Assembly (NCBI GenBank): GCA_022771805.1 | Contig: JALELM010000020.1 | Location: 1 to 64,000, forward strand | Origin: Veillonellaceae bacterium | GTDB taxonomy: Bacteria; Bacillota; Negativicutes; Veillonellales; Negativicoccaceae | Reading direction: 5' to 3' | Length of the DNA stretch: 64,000 nt | Program-made: the position numbers and the translations under genes | In this document: positions 36,909 to 46,457 of the stretch, one piece after another | How the letters are laid out: each line of letters begins with the position of its first letter | Position numbering within the stretch: the stretch's first letter is position 1 | The notes under the pieces: model-generated | What the model saw: the letters and a program-made list of their open reading frames with translations, nothing else | Database searches by the model: none | Told to the model about the DNA's origin: nothing

Positions 36909-37920
36909 AACGGCAGGCGAGCTGGCGACACGTCTCGGCGGTACATTGTACGGAAATCCGGCGACACCCGTTCACGGTGTTGCCGGTGCGGATACCGCCG
37001 GCAGCGGCGAGGCGACGTTTTTGTTGGACGAATTTGCCGACCGTCTCGGCATGGTACAGGCGGATCTCGTTTTGATGGCGCATCTGCCGGATGATCGTCG
37101 GGGGAAAAACATCCTGGTCGTCGATAACCCGAAATTGGCTGCGACGGCATTGATCCAGATGTTTGTGCCGCCGATCGAGTATCCTGCGGGGGTGCATCCG
37201 ACGGCGGTTGTCGATCCGACGGCGGTTGTCGATCCGAGCGCAACGGTATTGCCGTATGCCGTGATCGGGCCGCAGGCTACGATCGGCGCGCGCACGATTA
37301 TCCACCCGCATGTCACTGTCGGAGCACAGGTCGCCGTTGCGGAAGACTGCGAGATTTATGCCGGGGCGGTATTGCACGAACGTACGCAAATCGGCGCGCG
37401 CAGTGTGGTGCGAGCGAATGCGGTCATCGGCGGCGAGGGCTTCGGCTTTGCCACGAATGAAGGGCGTCATACGCGCGTTCCGCAGATCGGCCGGGTACGG
37501 CTGGGCGAGGATGTGGAGGTCGGTGCCTGCACGACCATTGATAATGCGACATTTGGAGAAACCGCCGTGGGACGCGGAACGAAAATCGACAATCTTGTCC
37601 ACCTCGGGCACAATGTCCGGGTCGGAGAGGATTGCTTCCTGATCGCCCAAGTCGGCGTGGCCGGCTCGACCGTCATCGGCAATCATGTCGTGCTGGCGGG
37701 ACAGACCGGCGTTACCGGTCACATTACCATTGCGGATCATGTGACTTGTGGCGGCAAGACGGGCGTGGTCGGCAGTATCAAGGAAAGCGGGACGTATGTC
37801 GGCTTTCCTGCCCGGCCGCATCGGCAATGGGGGCGCATCGAAGGCGTCCTGAATCACTTGCCGGAATTGTATAAACGCGTCAAAAAACTGGAAAAGGCGC
37901 TTGCCGAACGGGACGCATAA
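36901..37920 (+). CDS. lpxD: UDP-3-O-acylglucosamine N-acyltransferase LpxD
   Basis: Third step of lipid A synthesis: adds the second acyl chain to UDP-3-O-acylglucosamine. 339 residues, normal length, from ATG 36901. N-terminal uridine-binding domain (about 1-100), then a left-handed beta helix of hexapeptide repeats (YPAGVHPTAVVDPTAVVDPSATV ... VIGPQATIG), with the catalytic-region HLGHNVRVGEDCF and GHITIADHV, and a C-terminal helix. Its presence requires an LPS outer membrane. Confidence 0.96.
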   Translation: MVKTAGELATRLGGTLYGNPATPVHGVAGADTAGSGEATFLLDEFADRLGMVQADLVLMAHLPDDRRGKNILVVDNPKLAATALIQMFVPPIEYPAGVHPTAVVDPTAVVDPSATVLPYAVIGPQATIGARTIIHPHVTVGAQVAVAEDCEIYAGAVLHERTQIGARSVVRANAVIGGEGFGFATNEGRHTRVPQIGRVRLGEDVEVGACTTIDNATFGETAVGRGTKIDNLVHLGHNVRVGEDCFLIAQVGVAGSTVIGNHVVLAGQTGVTGHITIADHVTCGGKTGVVGSIKESGTYVGFPARPHRQWGRIEGVLNHLPELYKRVKKLEKALAERDA

Positions 37921-37948
37921 AAACACCGTCGCGAGACGGTGTTTTTTA
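37919..37948 (+). terminator. Terminator after lpxD
   Basis: AACACCGTC-GCGA-GACGGTGTT (37922-37943) then TTTTTA; precedes the ribosome site of lpxL. Confidence 0.9.
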
Positions 37949-37958
37949 CGGAGGTAGT

Positions 37959-38888
37959 ATGTACGGATTTATGCGGCTCTTGAGCCGATGGGCCTGTACG
38001 CTTTCCGAGCCGGCTGCGGCACGGTGGGGGAAGCGTTTGGGGAAAATCTTCTGGCGGCTGATGCCGGCGCGGCGCCGGCGCTTGGCGGTGGAGAATTTAC
38101 TGCTGACCGATCTTTGCAAGGATCGGGAAGAGGCGGAAACTATCGCACGCCGCTCGGCGCAACGGTTCGGGCCGATGGCTATGGAAGTATTGCGCTTTCC
38201 TCTCGGCAAAGACGGCAGTCTGCTTGCGCGAATCGATTGGCACGGCGCGGAAATTCTGGACGAAATCGCAGCTTCCGGGCGCGGTTGCGTTCTGGCGGCC
38301 GGTCATACGGACAATTGGGAAGTGCTCGGGGCGGCGGTCGGCAGTCGCTGGCCGGATAAGGTGCTTGCCGTCGGCCTGCATCAGGAAAACAGCGGCTTCG
38401 ACCGCTTCATTCGCGAAGCGCGGCGGAGTATGCACCAAGAGACTATTTACTCGACGGAAGTGCGGCTCATGTATCGCAGTCTGCAACAGGGAAAATGGCT
38501 GGCGCTCCTCTATGATCAGAATAATGCCCACGGCATTTTGGCGCCGCTGTTAAACACACAGGCTCTTACGTCAACGGGGCCGGCTTTTTTCAGTCGGCAA
38601 CGCGACGTGGAGATCGTTCCCGTCCATATTTACACGACGGGGGATCGTTTTCGGGTGCAAATATTGCCGCCGCGCAAGACGGATCGAGATCTGCCGCGCG
38701 ACGAAGCGATCGCCGTGATGACGGCCGAATTGAATGATATTCTCTCGGAACGTATTCGGGAACGGCCGGAAGATTGGTTCTGGCTGCACAATCGTTGGAA
38801 AAGTACCCGGCGTCTTTACGGAGATCCGCGTACATTGGCGCCGAATGCGCCGTTGAAGGAGGAACACCATGTTGGCACCGTTGATTGA
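37959..38888 (+). CDS. lpxL: Lipid A acyltransferase, LpxL/HtrB family
   Basis: 309 residues; transfers a late acyl chain to Kdo-lipid A. The catalytic HX4E motif reads HTDNWE (H116-E121), preceded by GRGCVLAAG; also YSTEVRLMYRSLQQGKWLALLYDQN and RPEDWFWLHNRWK at the C-terminus, all family hallmarks. A membrane-associated N-terminus is likely though no strong span is seen. GGAGGTAGT site. Ends 20 bases inside deoC. Which chain it adds cannot be read from sequence. Confidence 0.93.
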   Translation: MYGFMRLLSRWACTLSEPAAARWGKRLGKIFWRLMPARRRRLAVENLLLTDLCKDREEAETIARRSAQRFGPMAMEVLRFPLGKDGSLLARIDWHGAEILDEIAASGRGCVLAAGHTDNWEVLGAAVGSRWPDKVLAVGLHQENSGFDRFIREARRSMHQETIYSTEVRLMYRSLQQGKWLALLYDQNNAHGILAPLLNTQALTSTGPAFFSRQRDVEIVPVHIYTTGDRFRVQILPPRKTDRDLPRDEAIAVMTAELNDILSERIRERPEDWFWLHNRWKSTRRLYGDPRTLAPNAPLKEEHHVGTVD

Positions 38889-39525
38889 CCATACTTTACT
38901 TGCGCCGGCTGCGACGGCGAAGGATATTGATAAACTTTGTGACGAAGCCGTCCGCTACGGCTTTGCATCCGTTTGTGTGCAGCCGTATCGTGTCGCTCAA
39001 GCTGCGGCGGCATTGGCCGGGACGGCGGTCAAGGTGTGCACCGTCGTCGGATTTCCGCACGGCGCAAACGGCGCTTCGGCCAAAGCGCATGAAGCCGCGG
39101 AAGCGATTGCGGCGGGAGCAACGGAGATCGATATGGTGCAAAATCTCGGCGCGGTAAAAGATGGCGCGTGGGATATTGTTGCGAAAGAAATTCGCGCGGT
39201 ACGCGCCGCTTGCGGAGACACCATCCTCAAAGTCATTTTGGAAACGGCAATCCTGACCGATGAAGAGATCCGGAAAGCCTGTCGTCTCTGTGTCGAGGTG
39301 GGCGTACATTTTGTGAAAACTTCGACGGGATTTACCGGCGGTGGGGCAACCGTGCATGCGGTGCGTCTGCTGCGGGAACATGTTCCCGCTTCCATGGGCG
39401 TCAAAGCGTCCGGCGGCATTCGCGACTACGCAACGGCAAAGGAGATGATCGAAGCCGGAGCCGATCGGCTCGGCTGCAGCGCCGGGGTGGCCATTTGCGA
39501 TGAGGAAGCGGCACAAACGAAATAA
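38869..39525 (+). CDS. deoC: Deoxyribose-phosphate aldolase
   Basis: Cleaves deoxyribose 5-phosphate to glyceraldehyde 3-phosphate and acetaldehyde. 218 residues, normal. Seen: LIDHTLLAP, CTVVGFPHGAN, GATEIDMVQNLG, KVILETAIL, the Schiff-base Lys in FVKTSTGF (K150) and VKASGGIRDYATA. AAGGAGG site; overlaps lpxL by 20 bases although the functions are unrelated. Confidence 0.96.
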   Translation: MLAPLIDHTLLAPAATAKDIDKLCDEAVRYGFASVCVQPYRVAQAAAALAGTAVKVCTVVGFPHGANGASAKAHEAAEAIAAGATEIDMVQNLGAVKDGAWDIVAKEIRAVRAACGDTILKVILETAILTDEEIRKACRLCVEVGVHFVKTSTGFTGGGATVHAVRLLREHVPASMGVKASGGIRDYATAKEMIEAGADRLGCSAGVAICDEEAAQTK

Positions 39526-39530
39526 GGAAG

Positions 39531-39559
39531 AAAAAACGCCTGCTCGACAGGCGTTTTTT
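39531..39559 (+). terminator. Terminator after deoC
   Basis: AAAAAACGCCTG-CTCGA-CAGGCGTTTTTT, 12 bp stem with T-run. Confidence 0.92.
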
Positions 39560-39599
39560 CATACCCGACAACGAGCCGGGACAGCAAGTGCAGGTGTGA

Positions 39600-39629
39600 T
39601 TGGCGCAAGCGACCGGCTTGTGGTATACT
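39600..39629 (+). promoter_or_regulatory. Promoter for typA
   Basis: TTGGCG (39600-39605), 18-base spacer, TATACT (39624-39629) preceded by TGG (extended -10). Confidence 0.6.
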
Positions 39630-39656
39630 GGTACGGTTAAGAAACAGGAGGGTATT

Positions 39657-41468
39657 ATGTTACGTAATGATATACGCAATGTCGCGATCATCGCGCACGT
39701 CGATCACGGTAAAACAACGCTGGTTGACGCCATGTTGCGGCAAAGCCATGTGTTCCGTGAGAACGAACGGGTGGCGGATCGGGTCATGGACTCCAACGAT
39801 CTCGAACGGGAACGCGGGATCACCATTTTGTCGAAAAATACGGCCGTGCTGTACAACGGTACGAAAATCAATATCGTCGATACGCCGGGGCACGCGGATT
39901 TCGGCGGCGAAGTGGAACGCATCCTGAACATGGTGGACGGTGTCGTGCTGCTGGTCGATGCGTTTGAGGGGCCGATGCCGCAGACGAAGTATGTGTTGCG
40001 GAAAGCGTTGGAGCAGCATCTCAAGCCGATTGTCGTCATCAATAAAATCGACCGCCCGGATCAACGGGTCGAAGAAGTCGAAAATGAAGTGCTGGAGCTG
40101 TTCATCGAGTTGGATGCGAATGACGAGCAACTGGATTTCCCGGTTATTTACGCCTCCGCCCGCGCCGGCCTGGCGCGGCTGTCCATGACGGATACGAATA
40201 CGGATCTGGAGCCGCTGCTGCGCACGCTGGTCGAAACGATTCCGGCGCCGGAAGGCGATATGGAAGCGCCGCTGCAAATCATGGTAACGACGCTCGACTA
40301 TGACGAATATGTCGGCAAAATCGCGATCGGCCGGATTGTCCGCGGCTTCGTCCGCGCGGGGCAGGCGGTGGCGATTATGAACGGTGATCGCGTACGGCAG
40401 GATAAAATCGGCCGTCTGTACACGTATACCGGGCTGAAACGCTTGGAAACGAACGACGCGCATATGGGCGACATCGTAGCGATCACGGGCTTCAAAGATA
40501 TCAATATCGGCGAGACAATTACGGATCCGGAACATCCGGAGGCATTGCCGGCCATTAATATTGACGAACCGACGCTGGCGATGGTGTTCTCGGTCAACGA
40601 TTCCCCCTTTGCCGGCAAGGACGGGGAATACATCACGAGCCGCCATTTGCGGGCGCGCTTGCTGAAAGAAGTGCAGACGAATGTCGCCATGCGAGTGGAA
40701 GAAACCGAATCCGTCGATGCCTTCAAGGTGTCCGGCCGCGGCGAGTTGCATCTGTCGATCCTCATCGAAACGATGCGCCGGGAAGGCTACGAACTGCAGG
40801 TCGGCAAACCGACGGTAATTATGAAGACGATCAACGGGCAGCTGTGCGAACCGTTGGAACGTCTGAACGTCGATGTGCCGCAGGAGTTCATGGGAACGGT
40901 AATGGAAGGTCTCGGGCCGCGTAAAGCGGAATTGACGAGCATGACGGAACTGGCCGGCTATTTACGCATGGAATTTATCATTCCGGCGCGCGGCTTGATC
41001 GGTTTCCGCAACGAGTTTCTCACCCAGACAAAGGGGAACGGGGTCATGTACCATGTCTTCCACGGCTATGCGCCGTATAAGGGCGAAATTCCGATGCGGA
41101 CGCGCGGGGCGCTGGTTGCCTTTGAAGCGGGAGAAACGACGGCGTACGGCCTGAATAATGTCGAAGAACGCGGCACGCTGTTCCTGGGACCGAATGAAGC
41201 GGTCTACGAAGGGATGATCGTCGGCGAAAACTCTCGCGAAAACGACATGGATGTCAATCCGTGCAAGAAGAAGCATGTATCCAATATGCGGGCATCCGGC
41301 TCGGACGAAGCGATTCGCCTGACGCCGCCGCGTCGCTTTACGTTGGAAGAAGCGCTGGAGTGGATCAACGAGGACGAAACGGTCGAAGTGACGCCGCTGG
41401 CGATTCGTCTGCGTAAGCGGATTCTGGCCAAGCAGGCACGCTACAAGGCGATGAAGAATAAGAAATAA
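39657..41468 (+). CDS. typA: Ribosome-associated translational GTPase TypA/BipA
   Basis: 603 residues from ATG 39657 (CAGGAGG site). G1 AHVDHGKT (13-20), switch region [12 protein letters not shown]3 [15 protein letters not shown]4 NKID. Domains II, III, V and a C-terminal TypA-specific domain follow. It is an EF-G-like GTPase that helps 50S assembly and stress adaptation. Own promoter and terminator, so monocistronic. Confidence 0.97.
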   Translation: MLRNDIRNVAIIAHVDHGKTTLVDAMLRQSHVFRENERVADRVMDSNDLERERGITILSKNTAVLYNGTKINIVDTPGHADFGGEVERILNMVDGVVLLVDAFEGPMPQTKYVLRKALEQHLKPIVVINKIDRPDQRVEEVENEVLELFIELDANDEQLDFPVIYASARAGLARLSMTDTNTDLEPLLRTLVETIPAPEGDMEAPLQIMVTTLDYDEYVGKIAIGRIVRGFVRAGQAVAIMNGDRVRQDKIGRLYTYTGLKRLETNDAHMGDIVAITGFKDINIGETITDPEHPEALPAINIDEPTLAMVFSVNDSPFAGKDGEYITSRHLRARLLKEVQTNVAMRVEETESVDAFKVSGRGELHLSILIETMRREGYELQVGKPTVIMKTINGQLCEPLERLNVDVPQEFMGTVMEGLGPRKAELTSMTELAGYLRMEFIIPARGLIGFRNEFLTQTKGNGVMYHVFHGYAPYKGEIPMRTRGALVAFEAGETTAYGLNNVEERGTLFLGPNEAVYEGMIVGENSRENDMDVNPCKKKHVSNMRASGSDEAIRLTPPRRFTLEEALEWINEDETVEVTPLAIRLRKRILAKQARYKAMKNKK

Positions 41469-41473
41469 CAGTG

Positions 41474-41517
41474 GCAATAAAAAACGGACTGCTAAAGCAG
41501 TCCGTTTTTTATTGCCG
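41474..41517. terminator. Bidirectional terminator between typA and the DUF4405-like gene
   Basis: Perfect 20 bp stem (41474-41493 with 41498-41517) and a TAAA loop; poly-A and poly-T flanks in the stem make it work in both directions. Confidence 0.95.
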
Positions 41518-42144
41518 TTTGCGAGCGATGCTGCGCAGATACCGGTCATGAAGGATTGCCGTCAGCACGGCAAAAGCGATCAGAATACAAAGATAGTCCC
41601 AAAAAAAGAGCAGTGCGCTCGGCTCGGGTTTGGGGTGTTTCAGATACAGCGCGGCCAGCTTCAGGTAAAAATTGCGAGCGCCGGCAATGTAGAGACCATA
41701 GGCGGTCATTGCGCCGAGAGCAAGCCGCACTGCCCGGGCGGGCAGTCGCCGCAGAAACCGGCGAAACACGTGGCGGTACAAGCCCAGATGCACGCCGAGC
41801 AGCAGGTACCACCAGGCGGCGGAGCAAATGTGGATATACTTGCACCAACGCAGGAATTCTCTGCCGGGATGCGGGATGAGCGATGAAAACGCGAAGCCGC
41901 TCAGGAAACAGATCACGGTAACCGCGAGAAAGAGCAGGTTGGCGATGCTGTATATACGCAAAGCCGGGGCTTGCCGCCGCCGAAACAGCTGCGGTAAACG
42001 GGTTCGAGCCACGTAGAGGTGGATGAGGATCAGCGCCGTCAGTGCGTAAGCGGCCCATTCGTGGCCGGCGAGTTTTGTCAGCGGGAACGCCATCGTCGCC
42101 GCCGTGGCGATGAGAAGCGCCGGGATGAGTTGTCGTTGCGTCAT
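41509..42144 (-). CDS. DUF4405-like membrane protein (putative b-type cytochrome)
   Basis: 211 residues from the ATG complementary to 42142-42144 (GGAGG site). Four or five membrane helices. Histidines sit inside helices in the DUF4405 pattern: PLTKLAGHEW (H28), LILIHLYVARTRL (H42), KYIHICSAAWWYLLLGVHLGLYRHV (H105 and H119), giving possible axial ligands for two b hemes. That family includes flavinylation-associated cytochromes, but no FMN-binding or ApbE gene is near. Role in electron transfer is inference. Confidence 0.7.
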   Translation of the reverse strand: MTQRQLIPALLIATAATMAFPLTKLAGHEWAAYALTALILIHLYVARTRLPQLFRRRQAPALRIYSIANLLFLAVTVICFLSGFAFSSLIPHPGREFLRWCKYIHICSAAWWYLLLGVHLGLYRHVFRRFLRRLPARAVRLALGAMTAYGLYIAGARNFYLKLAALYLKHPKPEPSALLFFWDYLCILIAFAVLTAILHDRYLRSIARKRQ

Positions 42145-42248
42145 GCAAGCCTCCGGGAATACAACGGGTTTACTTTGCCTCATTATACACCTCGGGGAGA
42201 AAACCGACAAAGCGATACCGTATATGCGGCGAGACGGAAGCGATATGC

Positions 42249-42254
42249 TATAAT
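42249..42254 (+). promoter_or_regulatory. Extended -10 element for the yihY-like gene
   Basis: TGC-TATAAT, 29 bases before the start codon. Confidence 0.5.
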
Positions 42255-42282
42255 AAACGCAACAGAAGAGAAAGGAAAGTCT

Positions 42283-43224
42283 ATGACAAAGAAAACTCCG
42301 AAGTGGCGGCAGCATCCGCGTGTGCAGCGGATCTTGCGCTCGCGCTCGTTCTACCTGGGCAAGCGGCTGTATGAACGTTACCTGGAAGACGATGTGGGCG
42401 GTTTGGCAGCCGAGGCTACGTACTATCTGATCTTGGCAATGGTGCCCTTCCTGGTGTTCGTTGTCAACGTCCTGCTGTTTTTTGCAGCGGCGCAACTGGA
42501 TATGGTCATAGCATACCTGCAATACTTGCCGGGAGAAGCGCCGACGACATTGACGCCGATCGTGGAGCAAATCGTAGCCGGGCGTAGCCGGGCGGTGCTT
42601 TCCGTCGGTTTGCTGTTTGCGCTTTGGTCGTCTTCCAAGGGGATGGATACGCTGATTCGCGCAACGGATCAGGCTTTCGGCACGCAGAAGAACAGCCAGT
42701 CCTGGTTCGTTGTGAAGCTCAAGTCCGTACTGTTCACGCTGATGATTGTCGGCACGATGTTGGCCTCGCTGGGCTTGACGGTATTCGGTAATGCGCTGGT
42801 GAAATTCGTGTCGCGCATTTTCTTTATCGATAAAGGGCTCCTTCTGCTTTGGCGGGTGGCGACGTACTTCATTCCGTTTGTTGCGATGGTCATTGCGATC
42901 GCGGTGTTCTATCGGTATGCGCCGCGCTTTGTCGAGCACGAAGGACGGACGCCTTGGCGGTATACCCTGACGAGCGCCGGTATCGTGACGACGTTGTGGC
43001 TGATCATGACGGCCGGCTACGGTTACTATGTCGGCAATATTGCCAATATGGGGGCGACATACGGCTCGCTGGTCGGCCTGATGATTCTGTTCATCTGGCT
43101 GAATTTTACATCCGTTATTCTGGTGATGGGAGCCGAATTCATTGCCGCTTTCGACGACATGAAACTTTATTTTGCAACGCCGCGCCGGCGCGACTATCAA
43201 ACGGATACCATGCGTATCGTGTGA
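42283..43224 (+). CDS. YihY/virulence factor BrkB family membrane protein
   Basis: 313 residues with about six membrane helices. Seen: DDVGGLAAEATYYLILAMVPFLVFVVNVLLFF (the YihY start), LWSSSKGMDTLIRATDQAFGT, and the C-terminal ANMGATYGSLVGLMILFIWLNFTSVILVMGAEF. Once called RNase BN in error; true function uncertain (envelope integrity or transport). ATG follows AAAGGAAAG. Monocistronic. Confidence 0.92.
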   Translation: MTKKTPKWRQHPRVQRILRSRSFYLGKRLYERYLEDDVGGLAAEATYYLILAMVPFLVFVVNVLLFFAAAQLDMVIAYLQYLPGEAPTTLTPIVEQIVAGRSRAVLSVGLLFALWSSSKGMDTLIRATDQAFGTQKNSQSWFVVKLKSVLFTLMIVGTMLASLGLTVFGNALVKFVSRIFFIDKGLLLLWRVATYFIPFVAMVIAIAVFYRYAPRFVEHEGRTPWRYTLTSAGIVTTLWLIMTAGYGYYVGNIANMGATYGSLVGLMILFIWLNFTSVILVMGAEFIAAFDDMKLYFATPRRRDYQTDTMRIV

Positions 43225-43244
43225 GCCCGCACGGGCTCTTTTTC
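43223..43244 (+). terminator. Terminator after the yihY-like gene
   Basis: GAGCCC-GCAC-GGGCTC then TTTTTC. The stop codon is inside the stem. Confidence 0.88.
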
Positions 43245-43245
43245 A

Positions 43246-43274
43246 TTGGCGGTCGCGCAGGAATATGGTACAAT
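43246..43274 (+). promoter_or_regulatory. Promoter for trmL operon
   Basis: TTGGCG (43246-43251), 17-base spacer, TACAAT (43269-43274) with TGG before it. Confidence 0.6.
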
Positions 43275-43305
43275 AAATTGAAAGATATAAATATAGGAGG
43301 CGATC

Positions 43306-43800
43306 ATGCATATCGTCTTGGTGGAGCCGGAAATCCCGGGGAATACGGGCAATATTTCGCGTTTGTGTGCGGCCAATTCGTTCACGCTGCATCTCGTGGA
43401 GCCGCTCGGGTTTTCTTTGGCGGACAAATATTTGAAACGGGCGGGTCTGGATTACTGGGACTTGCTCGATCTGCATGTACATCCCGATTACGAGGCGCTT
43501 ACGCGTGCGTTGGCGGGGAAGCGGTTTTGGTACAGTACGACGAAAGCGGCGCGGGCGTACAGTGACGTGGCGTATACCGAGGAGGATGTATTGGTCTTCG
43601 GCAAGGAGACGCGGGGGTTGCCGGAGGAACTGTTGGCGGCGCATCCCGAGTCGTGCATCCGCATTCCGATGCGGGCACAGGCGCGTTCACTGAATTTGTC
43701 GAACGCGGTAGCGATTGTTTCGTACGAAGCACTGCGGCAGCTGGGATTTCCTCAGCTGACACAGGCGGCGGTAAAGGAGGGGCAGCATGAATTTGTATGA
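43306..43800 (+). CDS. trmL: tRNA (cytidine/uridine-34-2'-O)-methyltransferase TrmL
   Basis: 164 residues, SPOUT fold. Methylates the wobble ribose of certain tRNA-Leu. Seen: MHIVLVEPEIPGNTGNISRLCAAN (motif 1), LVFGKETRGLPEEL (motif 2) and the knot-forming IPMRAQARSLNLSNAVAIVSYEALRQ (motif 3). Overlaps the ylbF-like gene by 14 bases; first of four densely packed genes. Confidence 0.95.
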   Translation: MHIVLVEPEIPGNTGNISRLCAANSFTLHLVEPLGFSLADKYLKRAGLDYWDLLDLHVHPDYEALTRALAGKRFWYSTTKAARAYSDVAYTEEDVLVFGKETRGLPEELLAAHPESCIRIPMRAQARSLNLSNAVAIVSYEALRQLGFPQLTQAAVKEGQHEFV

Positions 43801-44140
43801 CAAGGCACATGAACTGGCGCGAGCGTTGGAAGCAAGCGAGGAAATGCGGCAATTGCTGCAGGCCAAAGAAGCCCTGGCGGGTGATGAGGCGGCGGCGAAG
43901 ATGGTGCGGGAGTTTCTGAATTTGCAGGTACAGGCGGAGTATCATCAGTTGCTCGGCAAGGAAGGCGAATTTGAAGGTGCGGCGCAGTTGCAGCAACTGG
44001 GCGTGCTCGTACAGAATAACCATGTTGCGCGGGAATATCTGGAGGCTTTCATGCGTTGGCAACGGACGGCGGCGGATATCCAAAAAATCATCGGCGACGT
44101 GCTCGGTCGCGGCTTGCCGGAAACGGACGCGCAGGCATGA
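43787..44140 (+). CDS. YlbF/YmcA family protein
   Basis: 117 residues, all-helical: NLYDKAHELARALEASEEMRQLLQAKEAL and FLNLQVQAEYHQLLGKEGEFE match the YlbF/YmcA (former DUF964) pattern. In Bacillus these proteins join the Y-complex that affects RNase Y and mRNA decay; here only one member is present. The stop overlaps the murB start (ATGA). Confidence 0.85.
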   Translation: MNLYDKAHELARALEASEEMRQLLQAKEALAGDEAAAKMVREFLNLQVQAEYHQLLGKEGEFEGAAQLQQLGVLVQNNHVAREYLEAFMRWQRTAADIQKIIGDVLGRGLPETDAQA

Positions 44141-45075
44141 ATCGTAAGTATTGGGAAAAACTGTTCGGCGGTATTGTTCCTTTGTCGAATCTGCATTTCG
44201 AGGAACCGATGGCCCGGCATACGACATTTGCCATCGGGGGGCCTGCAGATTTGTACATCGAGCCGGAAACGGAGGCGGAGCTGGCCGGCGTTCTCCGGGT
44301 GGCGACGGCGGAAGATTTGCCGGTGAGCGTGCTCGGCGGCGGGGCGAACGTGCTCGTCCGTGACGGCGGCATTCGCGGCTTGACGATCGGGCTGAGCCGC
44401 CTGGTGCGGCCGCTCTATGTGGAAGGTACGACACTCATCGCGGCGGGGGGCGTGCGGCTGACGCAAGTGTCCCGCAAGGCGGCAGCGGCCGGGCTGACGG
44501 GTCTCGAGTTTGCTTGCGGGATCCCGGGAACGATCGGCGGTGCGGTCTGGATGAATGCGGGAGCATACGGCGGCGAGATGTGCCAGATCGTCACCGGCGT
44601 GACGGCGCTGACTCCCGCGGGCGAACGGGTGGAGTACGATCGGGAAGAACTGGCATTCGGCTATCGGAAAAGTCGTTTTCAGGAAACCGGCGACATCGTG
44701 ACCGAAGTGCGGTTGGCGCTGCAGGAGGGTGAGTCGGAAGCAATTCGCCAAGCGATGGCGCAGTATAACGAGCAGCGGCGGCATAAACAACCGCTGGATC
44801 ATCCGAGCGCGGGCTCGACCTTTAAGCGGCCGCCGGGAAACTATGCAGGCACGCTGATCGATCGGACGGGGCTGAAGGGGTTGGCGGTCGGCGGCGCGGC
44901 GGTCTCGACGCTGCATGCCGGGTTCATTGTGAATCGCGGCGGCGCCACGGCGAAAGACGTCTTAACGTTGATTGCGGAAATCCGGCGGCGGGTGTATGAC
45001 GCACATGGTGTGGATTTGGAACCGGAAGTACGGATTTTCGGTGAGGATTTACAGGAAACGGAGGGCGGGGCATGA
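44137..45075 (+). CDS. murB: UDP-N-acetylenolpyruvoylglucosamine reductase
   Basis: FAD/NADPH-dependent second step of UDP-MurNAc synthesis. 312 residues, type IIa by length. Seen: [61 protein letters not shown] (FAD site), [19 protein letters not shown] with the catalytic Ser, and [14 protein letters not shown]. Overlaps ylbF and the next gene by four bases each. Confidence 0.96.
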   Translation: MNRKYWEKLFGGIVPLSNLHFEEPMARHTTFAIGGPADLYIEPETEAELAGVLRVATAEDLPVSVLGGGANVLVRDGGIRGLTIGLSRLVRPLYVEGTTLIAAGGVRLTQVSRKAAAAGLTGLEFACGIPGTIGGAVWMNAGAYGGEMCQIVTGVTALTPAGERVEYDREELAFGYRKSRFQETGDIVTEVRLALQEGESEAIRQAMAQYNEQRRHKQPLDHPSAGSTFKRPPGNYAGTLIDRTGLKGLAVGGAAVSTLHAGFIVNRGGATAKDVLTLIAEIRRRVYDAHGVDLEPEVRIFGEDLQETEGGA

Positions 45076-46430
45076 CAATGCGGACAGACGGGCGGCAAAA
45101 TGAGGAAATTCGGCCGCTTCGAATCGAGCGCGGCGTGAATCGGTATGCGGAAGGATCGGCACTGATTACCGTCGGTAATACGAAAGTGCTCTGCACGGCG
45201 ACGGTGCAGACAAAAGTGCCGCCCTTTATGCGTGGCGAGGGGCGCGGCTGGGTAACGGCGGAATATGCCATGCTCCCGCGGGCGACACAGGATCGTACGG
45301 CACGTGAAGCGGCGCGCGGCAAACAGACGGGGCGGACACATGAAATACAGCGGCTGATCGGCCGCGCACTGCGCGCGGCGGTAGATATGGAAGCGCTGGG
45401 CGAGCGGGCGATCCTGCTCGACTGTGATGTGCTGCAGGCGGACGGAGGTACACGGACGGCTTCGATTACGGGAGCCTATGTCGCATTGGTGGAGGCGATC
45501 GCTTCCGTCTGGGACGGACGCGGGCTGTTTCCCGTGCGGGATTATTGCGCGGCGGTCAGTGTCGGCAAGGATGCTGCCGGGGAGCTGCTGCTGGATCTGT
45601 GCTATACGGAAGATCGGGATGCGGAAGTGGATATGAATGTCGTCATGCTGGCGGGCGGCGGTCTGGTCGAGGTGCAGGGAACGGGCGAAGAGGCGACCTT
45701 TACCCGCAAGGAACTGGCAGCCATGCTCGACTTGGCCGAGGGCGGAATCCGCGAACTTGCGGCAGCGCAGGAGGAAGCGCTCGGCGAATTGGCGGATCTT
45801 GTCGGCAGCGAAGGCCGACCCTGCATTTTGCTGGCAACACACAATGAAGGAAAAATCCGAGAGTTTCAGGAAGTGTTGGCACAGGCGGGCTATATCGGCA
45901 TTCCCGTACGAGAAGTTGCCGACGTGCCGGAGCCGGAAGAAACGGGCAAGAGTTTCGCGGAAAACGCGTTGTTGAAAGCGCGCTATTATATGGAAAAAAC
46001 GGGCATGGCGGCTCTGGCGGACGATTCGGGGCTTTCGGTCGCCGCGTTGGGCGGTGCGCCGGGCGTGTATTCCGCGCGCTATGCGGGGACGCATGGCGAT
46101 GACGCGGCAAATAATCGCAAACTGATTGCCGAATTGGCGGAAGTGCCGTTCGAAAAACGCTACGCACGCTACATCTGCGAACTGGCGCTGGTCTTTCCCG
46201 GCGGCGAGGTGCTGACGGCCAAAGGCGATTGCCGCGGTCTGATCCAGGACGAGGCGCGCGGCACGGAAGGATTCGGCTATGATCCGCATTTTTACCTGCC
46301 GGATTTTGACAAGACGGTAGCGGAAATTTCCCTGCAGGAAAAAAACGCCATCAGTCATCGCGGCAAGGCACTGCGTGCTTTGTTGGAAAAACTGTGCGAC
46401 GCCGATAAAGACAATCAGACTGTGCTATAA
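45072..46430 (+). CDS. Fused RNase PH and RdgB/HAM1 nucleotide pyrophosphatase
   Basis: 452 residues made of two enzymes. Residues 1-245: RNase PH, trimming tRNA 3' ends with phosphate ([73 protein letters not shown]). Residues about 250-440: dITP/XTP pyrophosphatase that cleans noncanonical purine nucleotides ([60 protein letters not shown]). The frame is open throughout, so the fusion is real. Similar fusions occur in some Firmicutes. Overlaps murB. Confidence 0.95.
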   Translation: MTMRTDGRQNEEIRPLRIERGVNRYAEGSALITVGNTKVLCTATVQTKVPPFMRGEGRGWVTAEYAMLPRATQDRTAREAARGKQTGRTHEIQRLIGRALRAAVDMEALGERAILLDCDVLQADGGTRTASITGAYVALVEAIASVWDGRGLFPVRDYCAAVSVGKDAAGELLLDLCYTEDRDAEVDMNVVMLAGGGLVEVQGTGEEATFTRKELAAMLDLAEGGIRELAAAQEEALGELADLVGSEGRPCILLATHNEGKIREFQEVLAQAGYIGIPVREVADVPEPEETGKSFAENALLKARYYMEKTGMAALADDSGLSVAALGGAPGVYSARYAGTHGDDAANNRKLIAELAEVPFEKRYARYICELALVFPGGEVLTAKGDCRGLIQDEARGTEGFGYDPHFYLPDFDKTVAEISLQEKNAISHRGKALRALLEKLCDADKDNQTVL

Positions 46431-46432
46431 TG
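46427..46432 (+). promoter_or_regulatory. Extended -10 element for speD
   Basis: TGC-TATAAT overlapping the stop codon of the upstream fusion gene; 26 bases before the speD GTG. Confidence 0.5.
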
Positions 46433-46457
46433 AGTAAAAAAGAAAGCGAGCATATCA

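Noticed and set aside
41509-43200. 563-residue minus-strand frame covering the yihY-like gene
   Set aside because: Only its last 211 residues are real (the DUF4405-like gene with its own ribosome site); the rest is the shadow of the yihY-like gene.
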